Below the pieces are notes generated by a model. That model saw only the letters and a list, made by a program, of their open reading frames with translations. It made no database searches and was not told where the DNA came from. From Lachnospiraceae bacterium (lineage in GTDB: Bacteria; Bacillota; Clostridia; Lachnospirales; Lachnospiraceae): 64,000 nt of DNA. Shown piece by piece: positions 26,879-35,543 of this stretch (position 1 is its first letter; the number at the start of each line of letters is the position of its first letter). Position numbers and translations under genes: made by a program. Location of the stretch: NCBI GenBank assembly GCA_902363835.1, contig CABJBM010000006.1:186001-250000 (forward strand). Direction: 5' to 3'.

Positions 26879-27490
26879 CTATTTCATCCTCGTCCTATCT
26901 TCTTCCGGGATAACTTCCGGTTCACCCAGGATTTTTGACATAATGATGGTTTTTGCCATATTCTCTGCTGCTTCCATCTTGTTGAATACGTCCATAAGGC
27001 TTTTTCCGAAGGAGACCACCCCATGGTTCTTTAAAAGCACCACATCATAATCAGAGAGAAAGGGTTCCACCACCTCAGCCATCTCCATGGTTCCCGGTGC
27101 TGCATATTCTGCCAGTGCCGTCCCCTTCAGCATCATCCTCATCTCAATCAGATGGTTGTCAGGCAGATTTTTGCCTGACAGCGCAAATGCCGTGACGTAC
27201 ACCGGGTGAGTGTGGATCACCGCTTTTACATCCGGCCTGTTCTGATAGATGCTCCGATGCATCGGATATTCCTTTGATGCCTTCCCCTCTCCTTCCACCA
27301 TATTTCCCTCTAAGTCCAGGACCATCATCTCTTCCGCTTCCACAAGACCTTTGTTTTTTCCCGACGGAGTCAGAAGAATATGTTCGTCCGAAGCCCTCAC
27401 ACTGACATTGCCGTCACTGGCCGCAACAAGATTCCGCTCATATAAAAGATGGCAGACTTTTTCCAATTCCTTTTTTTCTTTTTCGTACAT
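26879..27490 (-). CDS. class II aldolase/adducin family (L-fuculose-phosphate aldolase-like)
   Basis: A 203-residue zinc aldolase. Metal ligands H93, H95 (VIHTHPVY) and H156 (LLKNHGVVS) and the catalytic E74 (SKEYPMH) are present, as are the phosphate-binding DGNVSVR and TPSGKNKG loops. Members cleave fuculose-, rhamnulose- or ribulose-phosphates, or decarboxylate 3-oxo-tetronate 4-phosphate (OtnC). The DUF1537 kinase in the same operon makes the OtnC-like option attractive. It lies 15 bp downstream of the GH36-type gene. Substrate not resolved. Confidence 0.87.
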   Translation of the reverse strand: MYEKEKKELEKVCHLLYERNLVAASDGNVSVRASDEHILLTPSGKNKGLVEAEEMMVLDLEGNMVEGEGKASKEYPMHRSIYQNRPDVKAVIHTHPVYVTAFALSGKNLPDNHLIEMRMMLKGTALAEYAAPGTMEMAEVVEPFLSDYDVVLLKNHGVVSFGKSLMDVFNKMEAAENMAKTIIMSKILGEPEVIPEEDRTRMK

Positions 27491-27505
27491 GATATCATGC
27501 CTCCC

Positions 27506-29593
27506 TCACATTACCGAAGTATCTGCGCCCCGGCATCTGATGCTGATTACGGTCTTTCCCTCTGTCAGTGTATCCAGCTTCCAAATTCCGTTCTCTTCTG
27601 CCAGGCGTTCTGTACAGTCCTTTCCATTGACAAATATACTTTCGATTTCTTCTCCTGTGAAAAAGCCGAACAGTCCGCCTTCCTTCAGGATAACAATCTG
27701 ACTGTTTTCCTCCTCCAGGACAGCTTCAACGGCGTGAAAGCTGATATATTTTCCCAGAAGACCTATGGGAATCACCCTGTCCCGGCAGGGAATCAAAAGG
27801 TACAAGGCGCACTCACCTCCAAAAAGCGTGAGTGTCCGCTCATCTCCTTTCTTTAAGATGTCTCCCTCCTGTCTTTTCCAGTCATACAGGAAAAAATCAC
27901 CGGAAGGCAGATCATAAATATCACCGCATGTAAACGAAGTATGATGCGCCTTCCCTAAGATGTTATAGACGGCTATGGCTCCTGCCTTTTGCCTGTCACC
28001 ATAATGCGCCGTATTGGTTATCTTTAAAAGGCCGCCTTCCCGGGGATCGGTGAAAACACAGTCCGGTGAAGGTTTTGCTGACCGGTCCATTCTGAGAATT
28101 CTACCGTCCCTGTAAATCAACGGTTCCAGAGAAGCTTTGTCTGTCTCTCCGATTCTGTCGCTGAAATAGACAGGACCTCCGCTCACTGCCCTTAAGATTC
28201 CATGCTTCTGGGCATCCGGATGGGAGGTCCAGAACATATCCCAGTCACAGTGGTACAGTTCGTTGTGATAAATACCGTTGTAGCTGTTTTGGATCAGATG
28301 CTTTGCAAATCCATGTTCATCGTTCGGTACAAAATCGTCACTGTTTCTGGAAAGACCGGAACCAGGGCGCCCCAAAATATTTTCCATGGCCATTCCCATG
28401 CAATTGATCAGTCTTCCTCCCATATAAGCAGATGCTGCTCCTTCCAGGGCTTCATGGGTCCCTTTAGCTGCACTGCACACCGGAATATCATTCTCATAAT
28501 AATTTTTGATCGCGCTCTGTCCATCCACCTTCACAAAATCAATCCCCTCTGCTCTCAGCTTTTCATACCACCTTCTGAAAAATCCGTATCCTTTTTCCGG
28601 TGTGGGATGAGGCAGAAGCTTTCCATTTGCAGTATCATACAGATGCGCCTGTTCCCCGGCGGCGGCTGTGGATCCCGGCTCTAATCCGCCCCAGTAACCG
28701 CCAAAGGCATGCCAGACACCGAACCAGTCAATTGTGCTTTTGGCCTTTATTTCCTGTATCATGGAGGCAAAGCCCTCCGGAAACTTCTCTTTCTCCGGCA
28801 TTAAATCATACAGCCTCTGCCCATGCACCGAGAGCCAGCCATCATCCATCAGAAACCAGCGGACAGGCACCTGTTTCCTTCTCAGTTCTTCCGCCTTCTT
28901 CCTCACTTTTGACTCCGTGATATCCGTATAAAAAGCATCCCAGCTGCACCAGCCCAGATATTCAAATATCTCCGGATAACATCTGTCCTTACGAAGCGGC
29001 AGATGCGTTTCTTTTTCTGCCTGATAAAAGGCTTTTTCCACAGCTTCGTAAATGTGCTTTCCGCAGCTTATAAAAAATATGGTTTCTTCTGCTTCTCTCC
29101 TGCCGCTCTGGTATGCTGTCATAACCAGGGTAAGCACACCGGCCCTGCCCGGACAGGCATTGGTCTTATAAATCTCTCCTGCCATTGGAAGAAGGTATGC
29201 TGCTCCTTCTCCAATCTCCATGTAAATTGACTGAGTTCTCTCCGGTATCTCCTCAAATGTTTGGATGAAGGCCGGCTGTGTCCACCAGTCCCGGTGCAGA
29301 TACATAGCGGTCATACGCTCAGGCTGCCGGTCAAATTCCAGCTCAATTTTTATCGGCTCATCAAATGCCAGGTTGTCATTTTCCCGGAACGGTTCGTTGC
29401 CAAGCTCCACTTTGATGCGTCCGATTAAAATACCATCCTGCTCCCTGACAGTCAGAACCGCCCTGCTCTTTTCCCCTTGAAAAAAGTACTCTGCAGTTGT
29501 ACCGGCCTTACTGATTTTTTCCGCATTCAGCCGCTCACGCCCGCTTTTCTGGCGGTTCAGTTGGATACTGACTTCTGTTATATTTAAATTCAT
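27506..29593 (-). CDS. GH36 raffinose-synthase/Sip1-type alpha-galactosidase-like protein
   Basis: A 695-residue protein of the raffinose synthase/seed imbibition (Sip1) branch of GH36, uncommon in bacteria relative to ordinary GH36. It starts at 29593 with AGGAGGAAAC. A beta-sandwich N-terminal domain leads into LGWCSWDAFYTDIT (213-226) and WFLMDDGW (246-253). The nucleophile strand is FVKVDGQS (D357), and LSRNSDDF (D419/D420) is the likely acid/base region. There is no signal peptide. The substrate is probably an alpha-galactoside or another alpha-glycoside taken up by the operon's ABC transporter. Confidence 0.85.
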   Translation of the reverse strand: MNLNITEVSIQLNRQKSGRERLNAEKISKAGTTAEYFFQGEKSRAVLTVREQDGILIGRIKVELGNEPFRENDNLAFDEPIKIELEFDRQPERMTAMYLHRDWWTQPAFIQTFEEIPERTQSIYMEIGEGAAYLLPMAGEIYKTNACPGRAGVLTLVMTAYQSGRREAEETIFFISCGKHIYEAVEKAFYQAEKETHLPLRKDRCYPEIFEYLGWCSWDAFYTDITESKVRKKAEELRRKQVPVRWFLMDDGWLSVHGQRLYDLMPEKEKFPEGFASMIQEIKAKSTIDWFGVWHAFGGYWGGLEPGSTAAAGEQAHLYDTANGKLLPHPTPEKGYGFFRRWYEKLRAEGIDFVKVDGQSAIKNYYENDIPVCSAAKGTHEALEGAASAYMGGRLINCMGMAMENILGRPGSGLSRNSDDFVPNDEHGFAKHLIQNSYNGIYHNELYHCDWDMFWTSHPDAQKHGILRAVSGGPVYFSDRIGETDKASLEPLIYRDGRILRMDRSAKPSPDCVFTDPREGGLLKITNTAHYGDRQKAGAIAVYNILGKAHHTSFTCGDIYDLPSGDFFLYDWKRQEGDILKKGDERTLTLFGGECALYLLIPCRDRVIPIGLLGKYISFHAVEAVLEEENSQIVILKEGGLFGFFTGEEIESIFVNGKDCTERLAEENGIWKLDTLTEGKTVISIRCRGADTSVM

Positions 29594-29655
29594 GTTTCCT
29601 CCTGTTATGGGTCTGAAATCAGTTTTCGCTCTCACAAATCTCTCCGCCGCTGTAT

Positions 29656-30564
29656 TTAGTAGTATATTTTAACTGTCTTGATTTCAAAGCATTCAATTGG
29701 AAGTTTTAAGGTCTGTCCCTGTACCACCAACTCCTGCTCTTCCTCCTCGCAAAGATTTGTCTCCACCGCCTTTTTCACCGGATGCGCAAATTCAAGCGTC
29801 ACACTGCTGTCGAAAATATTCCGATATTCATACATGCGTACTACAAAAGCCCTGCCTTCCTCCGCTCTCTTAACCGTATCCACAAGCACGTGATCTGAGT
29901 CTGTCCAAACCATGGAATAGTGTTCAAATCCAATTCCGCCTTCCACTCCTTTCAGATTCGCCCACAGAAAAGGCACGTTTAATTTTACTGCCTCTTTAAG
30001 CACTTCACAGCTCTGCGCAGTACCGCTGTGGGGATACAGTGAATAGGTAAATTTATGAATTTTTCTGTCCGCTGTTTCATCAGGGTGAATCGAAGATTTT
30101 ATCAGAGAAAGTCCGATGATATTCTCATGAATATCCCAGCCGTATTTACAGTCATTGAGCAGGGAGACTCCGTAATTTCCCTCTGAGATGTCCGCATATC
30201 TGTGTCCCTGTACCGGATGACCGTCTATATAAAGCAGCGTCTCTGCCGTGGACTCTCCGCCGTCTCTGGGTCCCACCAGAAGCTTAATTGCCAGCCGGCT
30301 GCCCCGAAAGCTCTCCGGCACTTTTAACGTGGTCTTAAACCAGGCTACCCGGTCATATCCACCCCAGGTATCACACAACCGGAAGTCCGCCCATGCGCTG
30401 CTGTCATAATCCACCATATAGGCATGGATCTTCTCATCCATGGAGGTCTCAAAATACTTCCACTGCTCTATATCTACCGTGTCCCTGTATCTGCTGGGCA
30501 CGATATCCTCATCCAGGTACTTCCTGACTTTTTCCAGTATAAAATGAGGATCCTTTACTTTCAT
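29656..30564 (-). pseudogene. GH38 alpha-mannosidase lacking its catalytic core (in-frame deletion)
   Basis: An open 302-residue frame with a good SD. Residues 1-120 resemble the N-terminal beta domain of long GH38 enzymes (TAETLLYIDGHPVQG), and residue 121 jumps straight to their C-terminal domain (YADISEGNYGVSLLNDCKYGWDI, HKFTYSLYPHSG). The intact 1027-residue homologue at 60052-63135 has GDVSDGGFGVSLLNDCKYGYSI about 750 residues after the matching N-terminal block. The barrel with zinc ligands and nucleophile is therefore gone, with the join at about 30204. It is in frame and translatable, but cannot be an alpha-mannosidase. Confidence 0.88.
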
Positions 30565-30635
30565 CCTGCACCTCCCATAAGCCCTTCTGCCAGTTTAAGT
30601 GTTTTCTCCCGGTACAGGCTTGATTTTCTATTCAT
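30561..30635 (-). pseudogene. 24-codon mini-ORF with SD, probable gene-start remnant
   Basis: ATG at 30635, preceded by GAGGAGAAGAA, encodes MNRKSSLYREKTLKLAEGLM plus four residues and stops in an ATGA overlap with the core-less GH38. It begins in an ATGA overlap with the 77-residue ORF upstream. It looks like the beginning of a deleted gene, now acting at most as a translational relay. Confidence 0.4.
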
Positions 30636-30865
30636 TTCTTCTCCTCAGAATGTCTCAGGCCACAGACAGGGCCGCATAGTCGCCCAATGCTTCTCCCTGT
30701 TCCGCTCTTTTGCATAACGGGCAATGCCTCCGCCGCTGCAGAATCCTTCAAAGGAACCTCGTTTCCCTTAGCCTTCAGGTCCGTCTTCAGCATTTTATAA
30801 AATGAATGGTAAGCCAGCAGATAAAGCTCCTGTATCAGTATATTCAGATGTACTTTTGCAGGCAT
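30632..30865 (-). pseudogene. 77-codon remnant of an unidentified gene, likely frameshifted
   Basis: It starts at 30865 with GGGAGGTAAGAGCT upstream (MPAKVHLNILIQELYLLAYH), five bases after the DUF1537 gene. Downstream of about residue 40 another frame looks more protein-like (FEGFCSGGGIARYAKERNR, then WATMRPCLWPETF, stop), so a deletion or frameshift probably joined a gene's start to its last codons. I do not recognise the family. As it reads now it overlaps the next mini-ORF by ATGA. Confidence 0.4.
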
Positions 30866-30870
30866 AGCTC

Positions 30871-32151
30871 TTACCTCCCGGTCAATTTTAAAATTGCCTT
30901 CTCTATAAATTCCGGACTGCCGAAGCTTCCCGATTTAAGCGCCAGCTGATAATAGGGGGCTCTCACACTCTGACAAGTTGGAAGACCTGTCTCAATCTCA
31001 TTTTGCACCCGCATTCCCCCAATTCCCAGCCTTGCACACAGGGCGGCAGAGGTATCTCCTCCACAAACGATGATTTTCCGTATTTCACATGTCTTTACCA
31101 CGGACTCTGCTATTCCGGAAAGCACGTCTGATACCAGAGCGGAAACACCAGTGTTGTCAATCCCCTTTTCTGCGGCCATCCGTTTCGTTTCCTTCACCAT
31201 CTCCGGCCGGTTCATAGAATGAATCATCACAAATTCACCGTTTTCATATAACTTTTCCACGGCTTCCGTAAGCCGTCTGCACTCTGACTCACGGCTCCCC
31301 TGTTCCAACAGCTTTCTGGTATCCAGTTCAAAGACCGGATAGCCCTTTTCTCTCAGATATTCTGTCTGTCCCACAGTTTGGGGGGTCAGGCTCCCTGCTA
31401 CGCAGAATATTTTATTGCTCAAGATACGATGGCCTGCCGGTGCACTTCTTTTTTGGGAAAAATCCTGCACTTTAGCCAGGTACCCGGAGAGTGCGGAGCT
31501 TCCGCAGATGACTTTTTCATCCTTCAGAATCCCCGCTAAAAATTCCAGATCACAGTTATCCCTCACATCCATGATGCAGTATCCGCCCCTGGCCCTGGCC
31601 TCTTTCAGCGCTTCTTTAACCGCATCTTCTCCTCTGTCGTAGACTTCATAGTGGATGGCTCCTACCGGGCGGCAGGTCTGGCTTCCCAGAATCACCCTCA
31701 AATCGGAACGGTTCATGGGATGCACCGGATCACGTCTGAACTGGGATTCTTCCAGAAGAGTTCCGAACACATAATGCAGGCTGTGCAGCGTGGTTCTCCC
31801 GTTATCCGGAAACCCCAGCACCACCACGGCAAAATCTTGATTCAGCACATCAAGCATGGCATCAAATTCTGCTCCGATGTTTCCGCGAAAGACAGAGCAC
31901 TGCTTATTGATATACTGCTTCACATCCTCCTTCTGGAACAGGCTGAGAGCGCCGGCCACTTTCTTATATGCATTCTCCCCTGTGTCGAATCTGGAATCCG
32001 TATCCACGATAAGCACATCACAGTCTTCATAATCCCCGCCACTTTTATCCCAATAGCTGTATACCAGAGTATCCAGCCCCTCCCTGGCATACATGATTCC
32101 GATATCATTCGCCCCTGTCACATCATCTGCAATTACAACTGTATGTGCCAT
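30871..32151 (-). CDS. four-carbon acid sugar kinase family protein (DUF1537; OtnK/DtnK-like)
   Basis: A 426-residue member of the DUF1537 kinase family, which phosphorylates tetronates such as D-threonate, D-erythronate or 3-oxo-tetronate with ATP. The N-terminal VVIADDVTGANDIGIMYA is the signature sugar-acid-binding start. The C-terminal IIVCGGDTSAALCARLGI is the nucleotide-binding region. Length is normal. It starts in a TAATG overlap with the GH38 stop, so translation is coupled. The exact acid sugar cannot be read from the sequence. With the fuculose-type aldolase it could form a kinase/decarboxylase pair. Confidence 0.88.
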   Translation of the reverse strand: MAHTVVIADDVTGANDIGIMYAREGLDTLVYSYWDKSGGDYEDCDVLIVDTDSRFDTGENAYKKVAGALSLFQKEDVKQYINKQCSVFRGNIGAEFDAMLDVLNQDFAVVVLGFPDNGRTTLHSLHYVFGTLLEESQFRRDPVHPMNRSDLRVILGSQTCRPVGAIHYEVYDRGEDAVKEALKEARARGGYCIMDVRDNCDLEFLAGILKDEKVICGSSALSGYLAKVQDFSQKRSAPAGHRILSNKIFCVAGSLTPQTVGQTEYLREKGYPVFELDTRKLLEQGSRESECRRLTEAVEKLYENGEFVMIHSMNRPEMVKETKRMAAEKGIDNTGVSALVSDVLSGIAESVVKTCEIRKIIVCGGDTSAALCARLGIGGMRVQNEIETGLPTCQSVRAPYYQLALKSGSFGSPEFIEKAILKLTGR

Positions 32152-34586
32152 TACGTCTCCTCCGGATATTCAAGAAAGTTTACTTCACAGACAGGTTTTG
32201 TCCCATCATATGGAATCTTAACTGTCTTAATTTCACATGGCGCAAATGTGAGTGTTTCCTCCCGGTTCATAAACGGTATTCGCAGCAGCACCTGCCCACT
32301 TTGCTTTTTCGTCTCATAGGCTCTGATAATCAGGCCATCCCTATCCTCCGCTTCCTTCACTGCGCTGATTATGCAGTGATTGCTCACAAGCTCCAGGAAA
32401 GACTGTCTTTGCGGATTTTTTCCTTTATGGAACGTCTCTATAACGGCCGTTGGTTTCTGGTTCAGTTCTCTCGCATGTTTCACCACATCTGCATCCTTCC
32501 AGCTCCCTTCATGAGGCATCAGGATATAGGTAAACTCCTGGATTCCGTCATCCACATAACTGTATTCCACTCCCGCCTCCAACTCCTTGGGATCGTGGTG
32601 CGCATAGACCGAATTCTTCAGGATGGTTAAATTCATCTCATCCACCTCCATACTGTAGCTGTATTTTGCATCATTTGCGATGGCAAGACCGTATATACAG
32701 CCCTTCTTAAAATGCTCTCCGGTAAAATCAAACCAGGTCTGTCCCGGTTCTTCTTCTCCGTTGGCGCTTTTTTCAATATATCCGTAAGGTATCTCATAGG
32801 TCGGTTTGCGGAAATTTAAATTCACCGGATATTTCACCTTCAGCATGGTCTGCGGCTCTCTCCAGTCTGCACGGACCTTTACCTCCACATAATCCAGATT
32901 CTGATAAAGACGGAAGTCCTGGGTGACATAGGACTGATTGTATTTATACTTGACACGAATAGCCGAACGTACCGGTCCCTCTTCCAGAACACGGGTATAC
33001 AGCACCTTCATATCCCCGATCTCTTTGTCAAATTTAAAGATATTGTGGGCCCATGTGTCAGACTTATCCTCAAGCACAGTCAGTCTGCCCCCCTCCCTGC
33101 ACAGTACCTCCAGATCGTTTTTCTTATCATAAAGGCTTCTCATATATCCTGTCAGAGGGTTGAAGGCTATCTGGTATCTTTCATTTTCCAGTGTAGTTTC
33201 ATTGGCTGTTCTCTCCATAAATCTGGGTGCGTCCTCTGCATTTAGGTACAGCTTGAACAATGCATAACCCATGCCCGGAAGATCTGCCACAAACAAGAGG
33301 CGGGACTGGCCGTTCACCGTGGCCTCTGACTGAATTCTCTGAGCAGGAATGATCGTTCCTTTTTCATCTGTCAGCTTGAAATTGTCGTTGGAAAGCCCCC
33401 TTATCTCTAAGTCGATCACCATCTTCCCTTGCCATGCATGGGAGTTGAATACAACAATGGGTTTCATGGTCACATCTTCTTCAATGTCAATGTTCCAGGA
33501 AATTGCCTGTACTGCATAGTTTAAATTTTTCTGCCCTACGGCCATTGCCTGCCCATAAAGATAAGATGCATCCTCATATGCCGAAGGAATGCTGGTTCCT
33601 GCCAAAATATCATGAAACTGATTAAACAGCACGCCTTTCCAGGCATTTTTAAAATCATCCGGATAAGGCTGCTCCTCTGCCAGGCTTGCAACCGCACTCC
33701 AGCCTTCTGCCGTTGTAAGTAAGTCTTCCGCTCTGCGGTTTTCTCTCTTTACCCTGGACAGCACACTGTAGCATCCGCTGGCATGGTGCTGAAGGTCTCC
33801 GGTAAACTCCGGATAAGATTTTCCGCGGGCTTTGACATCACGGAAAAATCCGGTTGTGCTCCCAATCTCCATTACCGGCATATCTTCTCTGGCGTTTAAT
33901 TCATAGATACTCCGGATGTTTTCCCTGGTAGGTCCGCCGCCATGGTTGCCCACACCAAAAAACATCATCAGCTCATCTTCCCCATCATTCAGTTCACATT
34001 TCAGACGGTCTGTGTATTTCTCCAGGTTTTTGCCCCAGGTGCAGTATTCATATGGAATCCGGTAGGCCATAACTTTTGAGCCATCCATGGATTTCCACCA
34101 GAAGATCCTGCCCGGAAGACCTTTTTCCAGCGGCATCGGACGCATGAATACATAGTTATCCATGCCGCTTTTTTTCAGAATCTGAGGCAGATTTCCGTTA
34201 TGCCCGAAGCTGTCCACGTTATATCCTGTTTCTGCCGCTTTTCCAAACCTTTCTTTGAAATAACGCTGTCCATACAGGCCCTGGCGAACAAAGGATTCTC
34301 CCGACGGAATATTGCAGTCCGGTTGGATCCACCAACCGCCCACCAGCTCCCATCTTCCTTCTTTCACCCTCTTCTGAATCTCCTGAAACATCTTTGGATT
34401 GTTTTTTTCCACCCATTCGTAAAATGCTGCGGAACTGCAGGTAAAGACAAAATTTTCATCTTCTTCCATACGGTCCAGTGCAGACTTGAACGTCGCCTTG
34501 ACTTCCTGAAACCCTTCCTGCCAGTTCCAAAGCCAGACAGGGTCCAGATGTGCATTTCCGATCATATGTAATTTTTTATCCTTCAT
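32151..34586 (-). CDS. GH38 alpha-mannosidase-type (paralogue c)
   Basis: An 811-residue GH38 enzyme starting at 34586 with AAGGAGGTAATT. H13/D15 of the zinc site are in IGNAHLDPVW, the nucleophile is D125 in YNVDSFGHNGNLP, and GNHGGGPT and LFNQFHDILAGTS are intact. Its residue numbering matches paralogues a and b exactly through the catalytic Asp, pointing to tandem-type expansion of one ancestor. It is first of the three in the transcript. No export signal. Confidence 0.92.
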   Translation of the reverse strand: MKDKKLHMIGNAHLDPVWLWNWQEGFQEVKATFKSALDRMEEDENFVFTCSSAAFYEWVEKNNPKMFQEIQKRVKEGRWELVGGWWIQPDCNIPSGESFVRQGLYGQRYFKERFGKAAETGYNVDSFGHNGNLPQILKKSGMDNYVFMRPMPLEKGLPGRIFWWKSMDGSKVMAYRIPYEYCTWGKNLEKYTDRLKCELNDGEDELMMFFGVGNHGGGPTRENIRSIYELNAREDMPVMEIGSTTGFFRDVKARGKSYPEFTGDLQHHASGCYSVLSRVKRENRRAEDLLTTAEGWSAVASLAEEQPYPDDFKNAWKGVLFNQFHDILAGTSIPSAYEDASYLYGQAMAVGQKNLNYAVQAISWNIDIEEDVTMKPIVVFNSHAWQGKMVIDLEIRGLSNDNFKLTDEKGTIIPAQRIQSEATVNGQSRLLFVADLPGMGYALFKLYLNAEDAPRFMERTANETTLENERYQIAFNPLTGYMRSLYDKKNDLEVLCREGGRLTVLEDKSDTWAHNIFKFDKEIGDMKVLYTRVLEEGPVRSAIRVKYKYNQSYVTQDFRLYQNLDYVEVKVRADWREPQTMLKVKYPVNLNFRKPTYEIPYGYIEKSANGEEEPGQTWFDFTGEHFKKGCIYGLAIANDAKYSYSMEVDEMNLTILKNSVYAHHDPKELEAGVEYSYVDDGIQEFTYILMPHEGSWKDADVVKHARELNQKPTAVIETFHKGKNPQRQSFLELVSNHCIISAVKEAEDRDGLIIRAYETKKQSGQVLLRIPFMNREETLTFAPCEIKTVKIPYDGTKPVCEVNFLEYPEET

Positions 34587-34632
34587 AATTACCTCCTTTT
34601 CACGGGCATGCGAGGCACCGGCATCTGTTTTT

Positions 34633-35520
34633 TTATGCCTGGTGATCACTCAATAAATAATCTGCTATTTTCAGTTCTACCAGTTTTTTGACTGCTTTTC
34701 TGGACTTTTCAATCAATTCCGGGGAATATCCATTAAATTCTTCTTCTGTCAGATGGCCTTTCCTCCCTACCACCGCAAGCATCTCCAACTCCAGATCGGT
34801 TGCAATATTTACCTTGCTGACTCCGCCTTCCGGAATCTGTGCCGCACGTACCACCATCTCACTTGGTACACCGGAACCTCCGTGAAGCACCAGCGGCGTA
34901 TTTGTCAGATGATTAATAGCTTCCAGACGCCCAAAATCCACCTTCGGCTGTCTCACTGTGTAGACGCCGTGGGCCGTTCCCACTGAAACAGCCAGACAAT
35001 CCACATCCGTCAGTTCACAGAATTTCTGTGCCTCTTCAGGAATCGTATACAGCTCTTCATCAATATCAGTCTCCACAAAATCGGTGGTTCCGATCTTACC
35101 CAGTTCCGCCTCAACCGTAATTCCTCTCGAATGGGCCATCTCCACAATCTTTTTGGTGATTTCCACGTTTTCATCAAATGATGCTTCCGAGGCATCAATC
35201 ATCACCGACGTAAACCCTGCATCCATGGCTTCTTTTATAACTTCCAGGGATTTTGTATGATCTAAATGAAGAGCCAGAGGCACTTCCGGATTCAGGGTTT
35301 TCACCACATGGTAAAACTCATCGGCAAACTCCCGGATTCCAACCTGATGACGGATAACTTCCTTCTCCGACAACTGTACAATCACTGGTGAGTGGGTATT
35401 GATTGCCGCCTCAATAATCGGTTGTATTAATTTAGTATATCTGGCTGAAAAAGATCCCACCGCATATCGGTTTTTAGCCGCGTGCTTCAATAATTCCGTC
35501 AAATTCTGTACCTTGCTCAT
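34633..35520 (-). CDS. class II fructose-bisphosphate aldolase family (GatY/KbaY/FbaA-like)
   Basis: A 295-residue zinc aldolase of the DHAP-dependent class. LHLDHTKS provides the catalytic Asp and first zinc His. VEAELGKIG, GTAHGVY and LHGGSGVP supply the remaining zinc ligands, and KVNIATDLELEM forms the DHAP phosphate site. Substrates in the family include fructose-1,6-P2, tagatose-1,6-P2 and sulfo- or keto-sugar phosphates. With the FGGY kinase next to it, this probably cleaves the phosphorylated product of the pathway into DHAP and an aldehyde. It lies 23 bp downstream of the kinase gene. Confidence 0.9.
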   Translation of the reverse strand: MSKVQNLTELLKHAAKNRYAVGSFSARYTKLIQPIIEAAINTHSPVIVQLSEKEVIRHQVGIREFADEFYHVVKTLNPEVPLALHLDHTKSLEVIKEAMDAGFTSVMIDASEASFDENVEITKKIVEMAHSRGITVEAELGKIGTTDFVETDIDEELYTIPEEAQKFCELTDVDCLAVSVGTAHGVYTVRQPKVDFGRLEAINHLTNTPLVLHGGSGVPSEMVVRAAQIPEGGVSKVNIATDLELEMLAVVGRKGHLTEEEFNGYSPELIEKSRKAVKKLVELKIADYLLSDHQA

Positions 35521-35543
35521 AATAGCTTCCTCCGCTTATCTTT

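Noticed and set aside
31651-32319. 222-codon plus-strand frame opposite the DUF1537 kinase
   Set aside because: Crosses two well-supported genes on the other strand and has no recognisable content.
34633-34649. Overlap between GH38 paralogue c and the class II aldolase gene
   Set aside because: It exists only if the GH38 start is placed upstream; the AAGGAGG-supported ATG at 34586 leaves a 46 bp gap.
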